Positions 19,565 through 33,690 of a stretch of 64,000 nt of DNA are shown here, in pieces. Location of the stretch: contig NW_027183598.1 of assembly GCF_041296385.1 (NCBI RefSeq), positions 124,001 to 188,000 on the forward strand, written 5' to 3'. How positions within the stretch are numbered: the first letter of the stretch is position 1; each line of letters starts with the position of its first letter. The notes beneath the pieces are model-generated. The model was not told the origin of the DNA and searched no databases. It saw only the letters and a list, made by a program, of their open reading frames with translations. A program made the position numbers and the translations under genes. This DNA is from Aphelocoma coerulescens (lineage: Eukaryota; Chordata; Aves; Passeriformes; Corvidae).

Positions 19565-21832
19565 GGACAGAGTGCATCAGGGAGTTTGGTGTGGCTTACA
19601 TGCGGCAAGGAGAAGGTGCAGCCCCAAACTGGCTTTCACTTCTAGAACCTTTTGCTATTGCGGGAGCAGCTGCTGGAGCTTTTCAACCGAGCTGCAAGAG
19701 TGAAAAGTGTGATGGCATGTCTATCTGAGAAGGAAGGTTCGGTGCCGCAGCCTGTTGTGCACAATTTATATGCTGATAAGAGAAGGGGGTGCTTTTGGAA
19801 CGTTTTCCTTCCTGACACTTCTGTCTCTGTGAGCTTTAGCTGCTTGGACTCAGGGATACCGAAGGTATGTGAAAGTGACTGGGATGCGAGAATCATGTTG
19901 CACAGGGAACAGGGAAGGTCAGCAAATGTTTCCTGTCCTGGCACATCTCTCAGTCTGAACTGCAGCTGCAGATGCTTCACTTCCGCCAAGGACTCTGCCA
20001 CCTTGAGAGAAGGATGCGCTCTATGGAGTTGAGAAAGAAAGTGCGTCTCACTAGCTTCTTTCCTCTACTTCATAGACAGCAAAGGGGCTATGAAAGGCAG
20101 CACTGGCTTTTTGTTCTAGGACTTCTTCTTTACAAGCAGCTGCTGGATGTTTGGAAGGGGGTTTGGGATATGCAAAAATGAGAGGCTAAGATGGTAAGAG
20201 GGTAAGATGGAAGTCATCTGGCAAAAGCAGAGCTCACAAAAGGGCCAGCTGAGAAAGCTCTTGCTGCCTACAACTTCAACTGCACCCCTCAAAGCAGCAG
20301 CACACATGCTGCTCTCGGCACTTTCCTTCTCAGCTCTACGCACCATCCTAAGCCTTGCCTCTCCCACACTCAGGATCCAAAGACAACGGCACCAGGGACT
20401 GCTCACACACTAAAGGCACCAGGACAAAAGGCTCACCAGCTTGGCCTTTGCATTCCCGCTGACAGCTCCACAGCTTGAACCCAGAGAACTGCCTGCTGCC
20501 AACAGCCTTTCCAATCACTCTGAGCACCTCATGACAAGGAGTGTGGGGAATGAATCTCCAGCAGCCTCCTGCCCCAGGCTGTCCCCCGGGAGCAGCCCTG
20601 CTCCAGGCCGTGACTGCCACCTGCACAGCCAAAGGACCCAGAGCCGGTGTTACACACCACGGCTGTGCCTGGCACAGAGACACCAGTGGCCACACAAGTG
20701 GCCATGGCACTGTCCACACACAGTCCCTGCTGCTGCTCCCCCAGCCGCTGGCACCAACTCCCAGCCACCCACTCCTAAAGCCACGGGGCCCACTGGGACA
20801 CTGCGGGGGCTCGTGGAAGCCAGCGGCCATTGTGACACAGCGGGGCTGCACAGAGCCCACGGTGCTTTGTGACCCGTGGCTCCCAGGAGAGCCTTTGTGA
20901 TGCTGGGGAACTACAAGGAAGCCTGGCTCCTCTGTGACACCACCACAGAAGCTCAGGGGAGCCCTGGAGACCGTGCTGATGCTATTGAACCTGATGCAAC
21001 CCTGCCTCCTCTGTGACACCACAGAAGCTCTTGGAGCCCTGGAGACCGTGGTGATGCTATGGAACCTGATGCAACCCTGCCTCCTCTGTGACACCACAGA
21101 ACCTCTGGGAGCCCTGGAGACCGTGCTGATGCTATGGAACCTGATGCAACCCTGCCTCCACTGTGACACCACAGAAGCTCAGGGAGCCCTGGAGACTGTG
21201 GTGATGCTATGGAACCTGATGCAACCCTGCCTCCACTGTGACACCACAGAACCTCTGGGAGCCCTGGAGACCGTGCTGATGCTATGGAACCTGATGCAAC
21301 CCTGCCTCCACTGTGACACCACAGAAGCTCGGGGAGCTCTGCAGACCGTGGGGATGCTGGCGAAGCTGACGGAACCCTGGGCACCACAGTGACGCTATGG
21401 AACCTGGTGGAACCGAGGGGCCACAGTGACGCTGTGGGGCCTTTTGGAAGACACAGGACCCTGGTGGGAAGCCACGGGATGATTAATCCTGCACGAACCT
21501 GCTCCAGGTGGGCTCCTCTCTCCCGGCTTCCACAGGTGCTGCTAGGATCCCACTCCGGCACTGGCTTGGCACGGGCTCACGGCTTCCTTTGGCAATGGCT
21601 CTGCTCCAGGATGGCATGCTGCAGAGAATGCAGGTAGATTTTGTGCTCACTCCTGGCATGCAGCTGGACAATAAAGCCTGATCCAGCCCCCCCTCAGCAT
21701 ATGTCCGGCTCTGGCATTGGGGCGGGGCAACTTTGGGAGCAGCCCCAGCCCTGCTCCTGCTCCCGGCTGGGCACCCAGCTGCTGGGACACAGGTGTGTCC
21801 TGATGCCACCGTCTACTCCTTTGAGAAGGGGA
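19565..21832. repeat. Satellite unit 7
   Basis: 2,268 bp. Markers G A T T C G, the same as unit 10. Array at 20964-21338. Private change GGAAGACACAGG (others GGAAGCAACAGG) at about 21446. Confidence 0.95.
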
Positions 21833-24100
21833 GGACAGAGTGCATCAGGGAGTTTGGTGTGGCTTACATGCGGCAAGGAGAAGGTGCAGCCCCAAACTGG
21901 CTTTCACTTCTAGAACCTTTTGCTATTGCGGGAGCAGCTGCTGGAGCTTTTCAACCGAGCTGCAAGAGTGAAAAGTGTGATGGCATGTCTATCTGAGAAG
22001 GAAGGTTCGGTGCCGCAGCCTGTTGTGCACAATTTATATGCTGATAAGAGAAGGGGGTGCTTTTGCAACGTTTTCCTTCCTGACACTTCTGTCTCTGTGA
22101 GCTTTAGCTGCTTGGACTCAGGGATACCGAAGGTATGTGAAAGTGACTGGGATGCGAGAATCATGTTGCACAGGGAACAGGGAAGGTCAGCAAATGTTTC
22201 CTGTCCTGGCACATCTCTCAGTCTGAACTGCAGCTGCAGATGCTTCACTTCCGCCAAGGACTCTGCCACCTTGAGAGAAGGATGCGCTCTATGGAGTTGA
22301 GAAAGAAAGTGCGTCTCACTAGCTTCTTTCCTCTACTTCATAGACAGCAAAGGGGCTATGAAAGGCAGCACTGGCTTTTTGTTCTAGGACTTCTTCTTTA
22401 CAAGCAGCTGCTGGATGTTTGGAAGGGGGTTTGGGATATGCAAAAATGAGAGGCTAAGATGGTAAGAGGGTAAGATGGAAGTCATCTGGCAAAAGCAGAG
22501 CTCACAAAAGGGCCAGCTGAGAAAGCTCTTGCTGCCTACAACTTCAACTGCACCCCTCAAAGCAGCAGCACACACGCTGCTCTCGGCACTTTCCTTCTCA
22601 GCTCTACGCACCATCCTAAGCCTTGCCTCTCCCACACTCAGGATCCAAAGACAACGGCACCAGGGACTGCTCACACACTAAAGGCACCAGGACAAAAGGC
22701 TCACCAGCTTGGCCTTTGCATTCCCGCTGACAGCTCCACAGCTTGAACCCAGAGAACTGCCTGCTGCCAACAGCCTTTCCAATCACTCTGAGCACCTCAT
22801 GACAAGGAGTGTGGGGAATGAATCTCCAGCAGCCTCCTGCCCCAGGCTGTCCCCCGGGAGCAGCCCTGCTCCAGGCCGTGACTGCCACCTGCACAGCCAA
22901 AGGACCCAGAGCCGGTGTTACACACCACGGCTGTGCCTGGCACAGAGACACCAGTGGCCACACAAGTGGCCATGGCACTGTCCACACACAGTCCCTGCTG
23001 CTGCTCCCCCAGCCGCTGGCACCAACTCCCAGCCACCCACTCCTAAAGCCACGGGGCCCACTGGGACACTGCGGGGGCTCGTGGAAGCCAGCGGCCATTG
23101 TGACACAGCGGGGCTGCACAGAGCCCACGGTGCTTTGTGACCCGTGGCTCCCAGGAGAGCCTTTGTGATGCTGGGGAACTACAAGGAAGCCTGGCTCCTC
23201 TGTGACACCACCACAGAAGCTCAGGGGAGCCCTGGAGACCGTGCTGATGCTATTGAACCTGATGCAACCCTGCCTCCTCTGTGACACCACAGAAGCTCTT
23301 GGAGCCCTGGAGACCGTGGTGATGCTATGGAACCTGATGCAACCCTGCCTCCTCTGTGACACCACAGAACCTCTGGGAGCCCTGGAGACCGTGCTGATGC
23401 TATGGAACCTGATGCAACCCTGCCTCCACTGTGACACCACAGAAGCTCAGGGAGCCCTGGAGACTGTGGTGATGCTATGGAACCTGATGCAACCCTGCCT
23501 CCACTGTGACACCACAGAACCTCTGGGAGCCCTGGAGACCGTGCTGATGCTATGGAACCTGATGCAACCCTGCCTCCACTGTGACACCACAGAAGCTCGG
23601 GGAGCTCTGCAGACCGTGGGGATGCTGGCGAAGCTGACGGAACCCTGGGCACCACAGTGACGCTATGGAACCTGGTGGAACCGAGGGGCCACAGTGACGC
23701 TGTGGGGCCTTTTGGAAGCAACAGGACCCTGGTGGGAAGCCACGGGATGATTAATCCTGCACGAACCTGCTCCAGGTGGGCTCCTCTCTCCCGGCTTCCA
23801 CAGGTGCTGCTAGGATCCCACTCCGGCACTGGCTTGGCACGGGCTCACGGCTTCCTTTGGCAATGGCTCTGCTCCAGGATGGCATGCTGCAGAGAATGCA
23901 GGTAGATTTTGTGCTCACTCCTGGCATGCAGCTGGACAATAAAGCCTGATCCAGCCCCCCCTCAGCATATGTCCGGCTCTGGCATTGGGGCGGGGCAACT
24001 TTGGGAGCAGCCCCAGCCCTGCTCCTGCTCCCGGCTGGGCACCCAGCTGCTGGGACACAGGTGTGTCCTGATGCCACCGTCTACTCCTTTGAGAAGGGGA
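21833..24100. repeat. Satellite unit 8
   Basis: 2,268 bp. Markers C A C T C G. Array at 23232-23606. No gene seen. Confidence 0.95.
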
Positions 24101-26368
24101 GGACAGAGTGCATCAGGGAGTTTGGTGTGGCTTACATGCGGCAAGGAGAAGGTGCAGCCCCAAACTGGCTTTCACTTCTAGAACCTTTTGCTATTGCGGG
24201 AGCAGCTGCTGGAGCTTTTCAACCGAGCTGCAAGAGTGAAAAGTGTGATGGCATGTCTATCTGAGAAGGAAGGTTCGGTGCCGCAGCCTGTTGTGCACAA
24301 TTTATATGCTGATAAGAGAAGGGGGTGCTTTTGGAACGTTTTCCTTCCTGACACTTCTGTCTCTGTGAGCTTTAGCTGCTTGGACTCAGGGATACCGAAG
24401 GTATGTGAAAGTGACTGGGATGCGAGAATCATGTTGCACAGGGAACAGGGAAGGTCAGCAAATGTTTCCTGTCCTGGCACATCTCTCAGTCTGAACTGCA
24501 GCTGCAGATGCTTCACTTCCGCCAAGGACTCTGCCACCTTGAGAGAAGGATGCGCTCTATGGAGTTGAGAAAGAAAGTGCGTCTCACTAGCTTCTTTCCT
24601 CTACTTCATAGACAGCAAAGGGGCTATGAAAGGCAGCACTGGCTTTTTGTTCTAGGACTTCTTCTTTACAAGCAGCTGCTGGATGTTTGGAAGGGGGTTT
24701 GGGATATGCAAAAATGAGAGGCTAAGATGGTAAGAGGGTAAGATGGAAGTCATCTGGCAAAAGCAGAGCTCACAAAAGGGCCAGCTGTGAAAGCTCTTGC
24801 TGCCTACAACTTCAACTGCACCCCTCAAAGCAGCAGCACACATGCTGCTCTCGGCACTTTCCTTCTCAGCTCTACGCACCATCCTAAGCCTTGCCTCTCC
24901 CACACTCAGGATCCAAAGACAACGGCACCAGGGACTGCTCACACACTAAAGGCACCAGGACAAAAGGCTCACCAGCTTGGCCTTTGCATTCCCGCTGACA
25001 GCTCCACAGCTTGAACCCAGAGAACTGCCTGCTGCCAACAGCCTTTCCAATCACTCTGAGCACCTCATGACAAGGAGTGTGGGGAATGAATCTCCAGCAG
25101 CCTCCTGCCCCAGGCTGTCCCCCGGGAGCAGCCCTGCTCCAGGCCGTGACTGCCACCTGCACAGCCAAAGGACCCAGAGCCGGTGTTACACACCACGGCT
25201 GTGCCTGGCACAGAGACACCAGTGGCCACACAAGTGGCCATGGCACTGTCCACACACAGTCCCTGCTGCTGCTCCCCCAGCCGCTGGCACCAACTCCCAG
25301 CCACCCACTCCTAAAGCCACGGGGCCCACTGGGACACTGCGGGGGCTCGTGGAAGCCAGCGGCCATTGTGACACAGCGGGGCTGCACAGAGCCCACGGTG
25401 CTTTGTGACCCGTGGCTCCCAGGAGAGCCTTTGTGATGCTGGGGAACTACAAGGAAGCCTGGCTCCTCTGTGACACCACCACAGAAGCTCAGGGGAGCCC
25501 TGGAGACCGTGCTGATGCTATTGAACCTGATGCAACCCTGCCTCCTCTGTGACACCACAGAAGCTCTTGGAGCCCTGGAGACCGTGGTGATGCTATGGAA
25601 CCTGATGCAACCCTGCCTCCTCTGTGACACCACAGAACCTCTGGGAGCCCTGGAGACCGTGCTGATGCTATGGAACCTGATGCAACCCTGCCTCCACTGT
25701 GACACCACAGAAGCTCAGGGAGCCCTGGAGACTGTGGTGATGCTATGGAACCTGATGCAACCCTGCCTCCACTGTGACACCACAGAACCTCTGGGAGCCC
25801 TGGAGACCGTGCTGATGCTATGGAACCTGATGCAACCCTGCCTCCACTGTGACACCACAGAAGCTCGGGGAGCTCTGCAGACCGTGGGGATGCTGGCGAA
25901 GCTGACGGAACCCTGGGCACCACAGTGACGCTATGGAACCTGGTGGAACCGAGGGGCCACAGTGACGCTGTGGGGCCTTTTGGAAGCAACAGGACCCTGG
26001 TGGGAAGCCACGGGATGATTAATCCTGCACGAACCTGCTCCAGGTGGGCTCCTCTCTCCCGGCTTCCACAGGTGCTGCTAGGATCCCACTCCGGCACTGG
26101 CTTGGCACGGGCTCACGGCTTCCTTTGGCAATGGCTCTGCTCCAGGATGGCATGCTGCAGAGAATGCAGGTAGATTTTGTGCTCACTCCTGGCATGCAGC
26201 TGGACAATAAAGCCTGATCCAGCCCCCCCTCAGCATATGTCCGGCTCTGGCATTGGGGCGGGGCAACTTTGGGAGCAGCCCCAGCCCTGCTCCTGCTCCC
26301 GGCTGGGCACCCAGCTGCTGGGACACAGGTGTGTCCTGATGCCACCGTCTACTCCTTTGAGAAGGGGA
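24101..26368. repeat. Satellite unit 9
   Basis: 2,268 bp. Markers G T T T C G, combining G at 234 with the T/T pair seen in provirus-bearing units. This mosaic suggests exchange between monomers. Array at 25500-25874. Confidence 0.95.
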
Positions 26369-28636
26369 GGACAGAGTGCATCAGGGAGTTTGGTGTGGCT
26401 TACATGCGGCAAGGAGAAGGTGCAGCCCCAAACTGGCTTTCACTTCTAGAACCTTTTGCTATTGCGGGAGCAGCTGCTGGAGCTTTTCAACCGAGCTGCA
26501 AGAGTGAAAAGTGTGATGGCATGTCTATCTGAGAAGGAAGGTTCGGTGCCGCAGCCTGTTGTGCACAATTTATATGCTGATAAGAGAAGGGGGTGCTTTT
26601 GGAACGTTTTCCTTCCTGACACTTCTGTCTCTGTGAGCTTTAGCTGCTTGGACTCAGGGATACCGAAGGTATGTGAAAGTGACTGGGATGCGAGAATCAT
26701 GTTGCACAGGGAACAGGGAAGGTCAGCAAATGTTTCCTGTCCTGGCACATCTCTCAGTCTGAACTGCAGCTGCAGATGCTTCACTTCCGCCAAGGACTCT
26801 GCCACCTTGAGAGAAGGATGCGCTCTATGGAGTTGAGAAAGAAAGTGCGTCTCACTAGCTTCTTTCCTCTACTTCATAGACAGCAAAGGGGCTATGAAAG
26901 GCAGCACTGGCTTTTTGTTCTAGGACTTCTTCTTTACAAGCAGCTGCTGGATGTTTGGAAGGGGGTTTGGGATATGCAAAAATGAGAGGCTAAGATGGTA
27001 AGAGGGTAAGATGGAAGTCATCTGGCAAAAGCAGAGCTCACAAAAGGGCCAGCTGAGAAAGCTCTTGCTGCCTACAACTTCAACTGCACCCCTCAAAGCA
27101 GCAGCACACATGCTGCTCTCGGCACTTTCCTTCTCAGCTCTACGCACCATCCTAAGCCTTGCCTCTCCCACACTCAGGATCCAAAGACAACGGCACCAGG
27201 GACTGCTCACACACTAAAGGCACCAGGACAAAAGGCTCACCAGCTTGGCCTTTGCATTCCCGCTGACAGCTCCACAGCTTGAACCCAGAGAACTGCCTGC
27301 TGCCAACAGCCTTTCCAATCACTCTGAGCACCTCATGACAAGGAGTGTGGGGAATGAATCTCCAGCAGCCTCCTGCCCCAGGCTGTCCCCCGGGAGCAGC
27401 CCTGCTCCAGGCCGTGACTGCCACCTGCACAGCCAAAGGACCCAGAGCCGGTGTTACACACCACGGCTGTGCCTGGCACAGAGACACCAGTGGCCACACA
27501 AGTGGCCATGGCACTGTCCACACACAGTCCCTGCTGCTGCTCCCCCAGCCGCTGGCACCAACTCCCAGCCACCCACTCCTAAAGCCACGGGGCCCACTGG
27601 GACACTGCGGGGGCTCGTGGAAGCCAGCGGCCATTGTGACACAGCGGGGCTGCACAGAGCCCACGGTGCTTTGTGACCCGTGGCTCCCAGGAGAGCCTTT
27701 GTGATGCTGGGGAACTACAAGGAAGCCTGGCTCCTCTGTGACACCACCACAGAAGCTCAGGGGAGCCCTGGAGACCGTGCTGATGCTATTGAACCTGATG
27801 CAACCCTGCCTCCTCTGTGACACCACAGAAGCTCTTGGAGCCCTGGAGACCGTGCTGATGCTATGGAACCTGATGCAACCCTGCCTCCTCTGTGACACCA
27901 CAGAACCTCTGGGAGCCCTGGAGACCGTGCTGATGCTATGGAACCTGATGCAACCCTGCCTCCACTGTGACACCACAGAAGCTCAGGGAGCCCTGGAGAC
28001 TGTGGTGATGCTATGGAACCTGATGCAACCCTGCCTCCACTGTGACACCACAGAACCTCTGGGAGCCCTGGAGACCGTGCTGATGCTATGGAACCTGATG
28101 CAACCCTGCCTCCACTGTGACACCACAGAAGCTCGGGGAGCTCTGCAGACCGTGGGGATGCTGGCGAAGCTGACGGAACCCTGGGCACCACAGTGACGCT
28201 ATGGAACCTGGTGGAACCGAGGGGCCACAGTGACGCTGTGGGGCCTTTTGGAAGCAACAGGACCCTGGTGGGAAGCCACGGGATGATTAATCCTGCACGA
28301 ACCTGCTCCAGGTGGGCTCCTCTCTCCCGGCTTCCACAGGTGCTGCTAGGATCCCACTCCGGCACTGGCTTGGCACGGGCTCACGGCTTCCTTTGGCAAT
28401 GGCTCTGCTCCAGGATGGCATGCTGCAGAGAATGCAGGTAGATTTTGTGCTCACTCCTGGCATGCAGCTGGACAATAAAGCCTGATCCAGCCCCCCCTCA
28501 GCATATGTCCGGCTCTGGCATTGGGGCGGGGCAACTTTGGGAGCAGCCCCAGCCCTGCTCCTGCTCCCGGCTGGGCACCCAGCTGCTGGGACACAGGTGT
28601 GTCCTGATGCCACCGTCTACTCCTTTGAGAAGGGGA
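26369..28636. repeat. Satellite unit 10
   Basis: 2,268 bp. Markers G A T T C G. Array at 27768-28142, whose second copy reads GTGCTG where most units read GTGGTG; unit 5 shares this. Confidence 0.95.
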
Positions 28637-30904
28637 GGACAGAGTGCATCAGGGAGTTTGGTGTGGCTTACATGCGGCAAGGAGAAGGTGCAGCCCCAAA
28701 CTGGCTTTCACTTCTAGAACCTTTTGCTATTGCGGGAGCAGCTGCTGGAGCTTTTCAACCGAGCTGCAAGAGTGAAAAGTGTGATGGCATGTCTATCTGA
28801 GAAGGAAGGTTCGGTGCCGCAGCCTGTTGTGCACAATTTATATGCTGATAAGAGAAGGGGGTGCTTTTGCAACGTTTTCCTTCCTGACACTTCTGTCTCT
28901 GTGAGCTTTAGCTGCTTGGACTCAGGGATACCGAAGGTATGTGAAAGTGACTGGGATGCGAGAATCATGTTGCACAGGGAACAGGGAAGGTCAGCAAATG
29001 TTTCCTGTCCTGGCACATCTCTCAGTCTGAACTGCAGCTGCAGATGCTTCACTTCCGCCAAGGACTCTGCCACCTTGAGAGAAGGATGCGCTCTATGGAG
29101 TTGAGAAAGAAAGTGCGTCTCACTAGCTTCTTTCCTCTACTTCATAGACAGCAAAGGGGCTATGAAAGGCAGCACTGGCTTTTTGTTCTAGGACTTCTTC
29201 TTTACAAGCAGCTGCTGGATGTTTGGAAGGGGGTTTGGGATATGCAAAAATGAGAGGCTAAGATGGTAAGAGGGTAAGATGGAAGTCATCTGGCAAAAGC
29301 AGAGCTCACAAAAGGGCCAGCTGAGAAAGCTCTTGCTGCCTACAACTTCAACTGCACCCCTCAAAGCAGCAGCACACACGCTGCTCTCGGCACTTTCCTT
29401 CTCAGCTCTACGCACCATCCTAAGCCTTGCCTCTCCCACACTCAGGATCCAAAGACAACGGCACCAGGGACTGCTCACACACTAAAGGCACCAGGACAAA
29501 AGGCTCACCAGCTTGGCCTTTGCATTCCCGCTGACAGCTCCACAGCTTGAACCCAGAGAACTGCCTGCTGCCAACAGCCTTTCCAATCACTCTGAGCACC
29601 TCATGACAAGGAGTGTGGGGAATGAATCTCCAGCAGCCTCCTGCCCCAGGCTGTCCCCCGGGAGCAGCCCTGCTCCAGGCCGTGACTGCCACCTGCACAG
29701 CCAAAGGACCCAGAGCCGGTGTTACACACCACGGCTGTGCCTGGCACAGAGACACCAGTGGCCACACAAGTGGCCATGGCACTGTCCACACACAGTCCCT
29801 GCTGCTGCTCCCCCAGCCGCTGGCACCAACTCCCAGCCACCCACTCCTAAAGCCACGGGGCCCACTGGGACACTGCGGGGGCTCGTGGAAGCCAGCGGCC
29901 ATTGTGACACAGCGGGGCTGCACAGAGCCCACGGTGCTTTGTGACCCGTGGCTCCCAGGAGAGCCTTTGTGATGCTGGGGAACTACAAGGAAGCCTGGCT
30001 CCTCTGTGACACCACCACAGAAGCTCAGGGGAGCCCTGGAGACCGTGCTGATGCTATTGAACCTGATGCAACCCTGCCTCCTCTGTGACACCACAGAAGC
30101 TCTTGGAGCCCTGGAGACCGTGGTGATGCTATGGAACCTGATGCAACCCTGCCTCCTCTGTGACACCACAGAACCTCTGGGAGCTCTGCAGACCGTGCTG
30201 ATGCTATGGAACCTGATGCAACCCTGCCTCCACTGTGACACCACAGAAGCTCAGGGAGCCCTGGAGACTGTGGTGATGCTATGGAACCTGATGCAACCCT
30301 GCCTCCACTGTGACACCACAGAACCTCTGGGAGCCCTGGAGACCGTGCTGATGCTATGGAACCTGATGCAACCCTGCCTCCACTGTGACACCACAGAAGC
30401 TCGGGGAGCTCTGCAGACCGTGGGGATGCTGGCGAAGCTGACGGAACCCTGGGCACCACAGTGACGCTATGGAACCTGGTGGAACCGAGGGGCCACAGTG
30501 ACGCTGTGGGGCCTTTTGGAAGCAACAGGACCCTGGTGGGAAGCCACGGGATGATTAATCCTGCACGAACCTGCTCCAGGTGGGCTCCTCTCTCCCGGCT
30601 TCCACAGGTGCTGCTAGGATCCCACTCCGGCACTGGCTTGGCACGGGCTCACGGCTTCCTTTGGCAATGGCTCTGCTCCAGGATGGCATGCTGCAGAGAA
30701 TGCAGGTAGATTTTGTGCTCACTCCTGGCATGCAGCTGGACAATAAAGCCTGATCCAGCCCCCCCTCAGCATATGTCCGGCTCTGGCATTGGGGCGGGGC
30801 AACTTTGGGAGCAGCCCCAGCCCTGCTCCTGCTCCCGGCTGGGCACCCAGCTGCTGGGACACAGGTGTGTCCTGATGCCACCGTCTACTCCTTTGAGAAG
30901 GGGA
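28637..30904. repeat. Satellite unit 11
   Basis: 2,268 bp. Markers C A C T T G, matching units 1 and 16. All three directly precede a provirus-bearing unit. Array at 30036-30410. Confidence 0.95.
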
Positions 30905-32238
30905 GGACAGAGTGCATCAGGGAGTTTGGTGTGGCTTACATGCGGCAAGGAGAAGGTGCAGCCCCAAACTGGCTTTCACTTCTAGAACCTTTTGCTATTG
31001 CGGGAGCAGCTGCTGGAGCTTTTCAACCGAGCTGCAAGAGTGAAAAGTGTGATGGCATGTCTATCTGAGAAGGAAGGTTCGGTGCCGCAGCCTGTTGTGC
31101 ACAATTTATATGCTGATAAGAGAAGGGGGTGCTTTTGCAACGTTTTCCTTCCTGACACTTCTGTCTCTGTGAGCTTTAGCTGCTTGGACTCAGGGATACC
31201 GAAGGTATGTGAAAGTGACTGGGATGCGAGAATCATGTTGCACAGGGAACAGGGAAGGTCAGCAAATGTTTCCTGTCCTGGCACATCTCTCAGTCTGAAC
31301 TGCAGCTGCAGATGCTTCACTTCCGCCAAGGACTCTGCCACCTTGAGAGAAGGATGCGCTCTATGGAGTTGAGAAAGAAAGTGCGTCTCACTAGCTTCTT
31401 TCCTCTACTTCATAGACAGCAAAGGGGCTATGAAAGGCAGCACTGGCTTTTTGTTCTAGGACTTCTTCTTTACAAGCAGCTGCTGGATGTTTGGAAGGGG
31501 GTTTGGGATATGCAAAAATGAGAGGCTAAGATGGTAAGAGGGTAAGATGGAAGTCATCTGGCAAAAGCAGAGCTCACAAAAGGGCCAGCTGTGAAAGCTC
31601 TTGCTGCCTACAACTTCAACTGCACCCCTCAAAGCAGCAGCACACATGCTGCTCTCGGCACTTTCCTTCTCAGCTCTACGCACCATCCTAAGCCTTGCCT
31701 CTCCCACACTCAGGATCCAAAGACAACGGCACCAGGGACTGCTCACACACTAAAGGCACCAGGACAAAAGGCTCACCAGCTTGGCCTTTGCATTCCCGCT
31801 GACAGCTCCACAGCTTGAACCCAGAGAACTGCCTGCTGCCAACAGCCTTTCCAATCACTCTGAGCACCTCATGACAAGGAGTGTGGGGAATGAATCTCCA
31901 GCAGCCTCCTGCCCCAGGCTGTCCCCCGGGAGCAGCCCTGCTCCAGGCCGTGACTGCCACCTGCACAGCCAAAGGACCCAGAGCCGGTGTTACACACCAC
32001 GGCTGTGCCTGGCACAGAGACACCAGTGGCCACACAAGTGGCCATGGCACTGTCCACACACAGTCCCTGCTGCTGCTCCCCCAGCCGCTGGCACCAACTC
32101 CCAGCCACCCACTCCTAAAGCCACGGGGCCCACTGGGACACTGCGGGGGCTCGTGGAAGCCAGCGGCCATTGTGACACAGCGGGGCTGCACAGAGCCCAC
32201 GGTGCTTTGTGACCCGTGGCTCCCAGGTGAGCCTTTGT
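30905..32238. repeat. Satellite unit 12, left part (interrupted by provirus 2)
   Basis: First 1,334 bp of the monomer, ending with the left TTTGT. T at 32228 is the flanking variant also seen beside proviruses 1 and 3. The remainder lies at 38335-39273. Whole-unit markers C T T G C A. Confidence 0.94.
32234..32238. repeat. Target-site duplication, left, provirus 2 (TTTGT)
   Basis: TTTGT before TGTTGGGG; repeated at 38335-38339. Confidence 0.9.
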
Positions 32239-33070
32239 TGTTGGGGAAGATGAAACAGGAAAGCCTTATAAATATGATTGCCTAACAAAAGATTCTGGGA
32301 ATATGAAAACTGTGAGCGACATCGAAATGAAGGCCATCTTTGAGATATAGAGTCTTAGTTACTGAACAACTGGAAAACAATGGTATAGCCGGCTGAAGGT
32401 AATCCCCTCTTGATTGAACAATACCCTCTGCTTGCAGACAGGTCCAAGGGTCAGAGCAGACCCTACTAGCTCAGCAGAAGGGGTCCAAAGAGTAGTTTTT
32501 AGAAGTTAAAATGTAACACTCTATGGTAATGTAAGAACTCTTATAGGCTGTATGTAAATGCTATAGGATTTGTACCTTGTATTAGATTGGCTACTGAGAA
32601 TTAGAATATTCACTACAGAAGATGATTTATTGTATTGTAACAAGCTCCTCGCTCTCTTAACTCCTCTCCTCTTAGTAATGCTCTTCTCCTCTTAGTAACG
32701 CTCTTAGTAACTCTCTTAGTAGCTCTCTTAGTAATGCTCTTCTCCTCTTAGTAGCTCTCTTAGTAACTCTCTTGCTCTTCTTCTTCCTCTTAATTCAGCT
32801 CTCCTCTTAGTTTGTCTCTCTTGCTCTTTACACTCTTAGCTCTCAGCCTCTTGCTCTAGCTCTCTCGCTCACTCTCTCTCCCTCTCTTACACCTTGGGCC
32901 TGCTTGGAGCTGCAGCTGGCAGCTCTAAGCAGTGCCCCTGTACCCACGCCCTCTGCAATAAACTGCATGCTCCAAAGACCTGCTTATAGAGATCTCTCGT
33001 CGCCGTCCATCTCCAGCCGGGCCCGACCGAACCCACACCCTCATCACCATCATCGCCATCAATTTCGACA
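32239..33070 (+). repeat. 5' LTR, provirus 2 (832 bp)
   Basis: TGTTGGGG...TTTCGACA, matching the LTR of copy 1. CT-rich tract at about 32646-32888, hairpin at 32907-32925, AATAAA at 32957-32962. Confidence 0.95.
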
Positions 33071-33073
33071 AAC

Positions 33074-33091
33074 TGGCGCCCAAACGTGAGT
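33074..33091 (+). other. Primer binding site (provirus 2)
   Basis: TGGCGCCCAAACGTGAGT, 3 nt after the LTR, as in copy 1. Confidence 0.8.
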
Positions 33092-33133
33092 GAAGGCCTG
33101 ATTCAGCTTCTTCCACCTGTGAGAGACTTCGCC

Positions 33134-33148
33134 ATGGACGGTAACTAA
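33134..33148 (+). CDS. Four-codon upstream ORF in leader (provirus 2)
   Basis: ATG GAC GGT AAC TAA in the context GCCATGG, unchanged from copy 1. Confidence 0.45.
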   Translation: MDGN

Positions 33149-33180
33149 AAGACCAGTTATAGCCACCTGGAACGTGTCGT

Positions 33181-33565
33181 GAGCACGGCATACCGTTGCT
33201 GCGCAGCGTAAAAGCCGGAGCTCTATAACTCTGCTGAGGCAGCCCTCGAGCACGGGGAGCCGTTACTTCGTAGCAATTACCTGGAGCTCTCGGAGGGAGG
33301 AAATTGCCTGGCAGTCCTCGAGCACAGACGGCCACTGCTGCGCAGCGGTTACCTGGAGCTCTTTGAGGAAGTTTGCCGTGGTACCCCTCGAGCACGGACA
33401 CGCTGCTAAGCAGTGCAGACCGGAGCTCTTAGGAGGGATCCAGCCGCGCGCCCGAGCACAGGCGGGTATTGCTCAGCACCGCCCGCGCTGGAGCTCTGAG
33501 TGGAGACACCTGCGAGGTCCCGAGCACGGAAAGCCGTTGCCAAGCGACGCCTGAAACCGGAGCTC
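33181..33565 (+). repeat. Six tandem stem-loop units in leader (provirus 2)
   Basis: GAGCAC...palindrome...GGAGCTC units starting at 33181, 33248, 33320, 33390, 33454 and 33522; same sequence as copy 1. Confidence 0.75.
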
Positions 33566-33667
33566 TGAGGAGGGACCCGACAGCAGCGTCCTGAGCGCCG
33601 TGTGGAGAGCCTGGCCAGCCCCCCACGACGGACTTCTGATTAAGGACCCTGCCCCCTGCGACATCTA

Positions 33668-33669
33668 GG
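33668..33669 (+). promoter_or_regulatory. Putative major splice donor before gag (provirus 2)
   Basis: CTAG|GTGAGT, 22 nt before the gag ATG. Confidence 0.65.
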
Positions 33670-33690
33670 TGAGTATCATACTGGTCAATA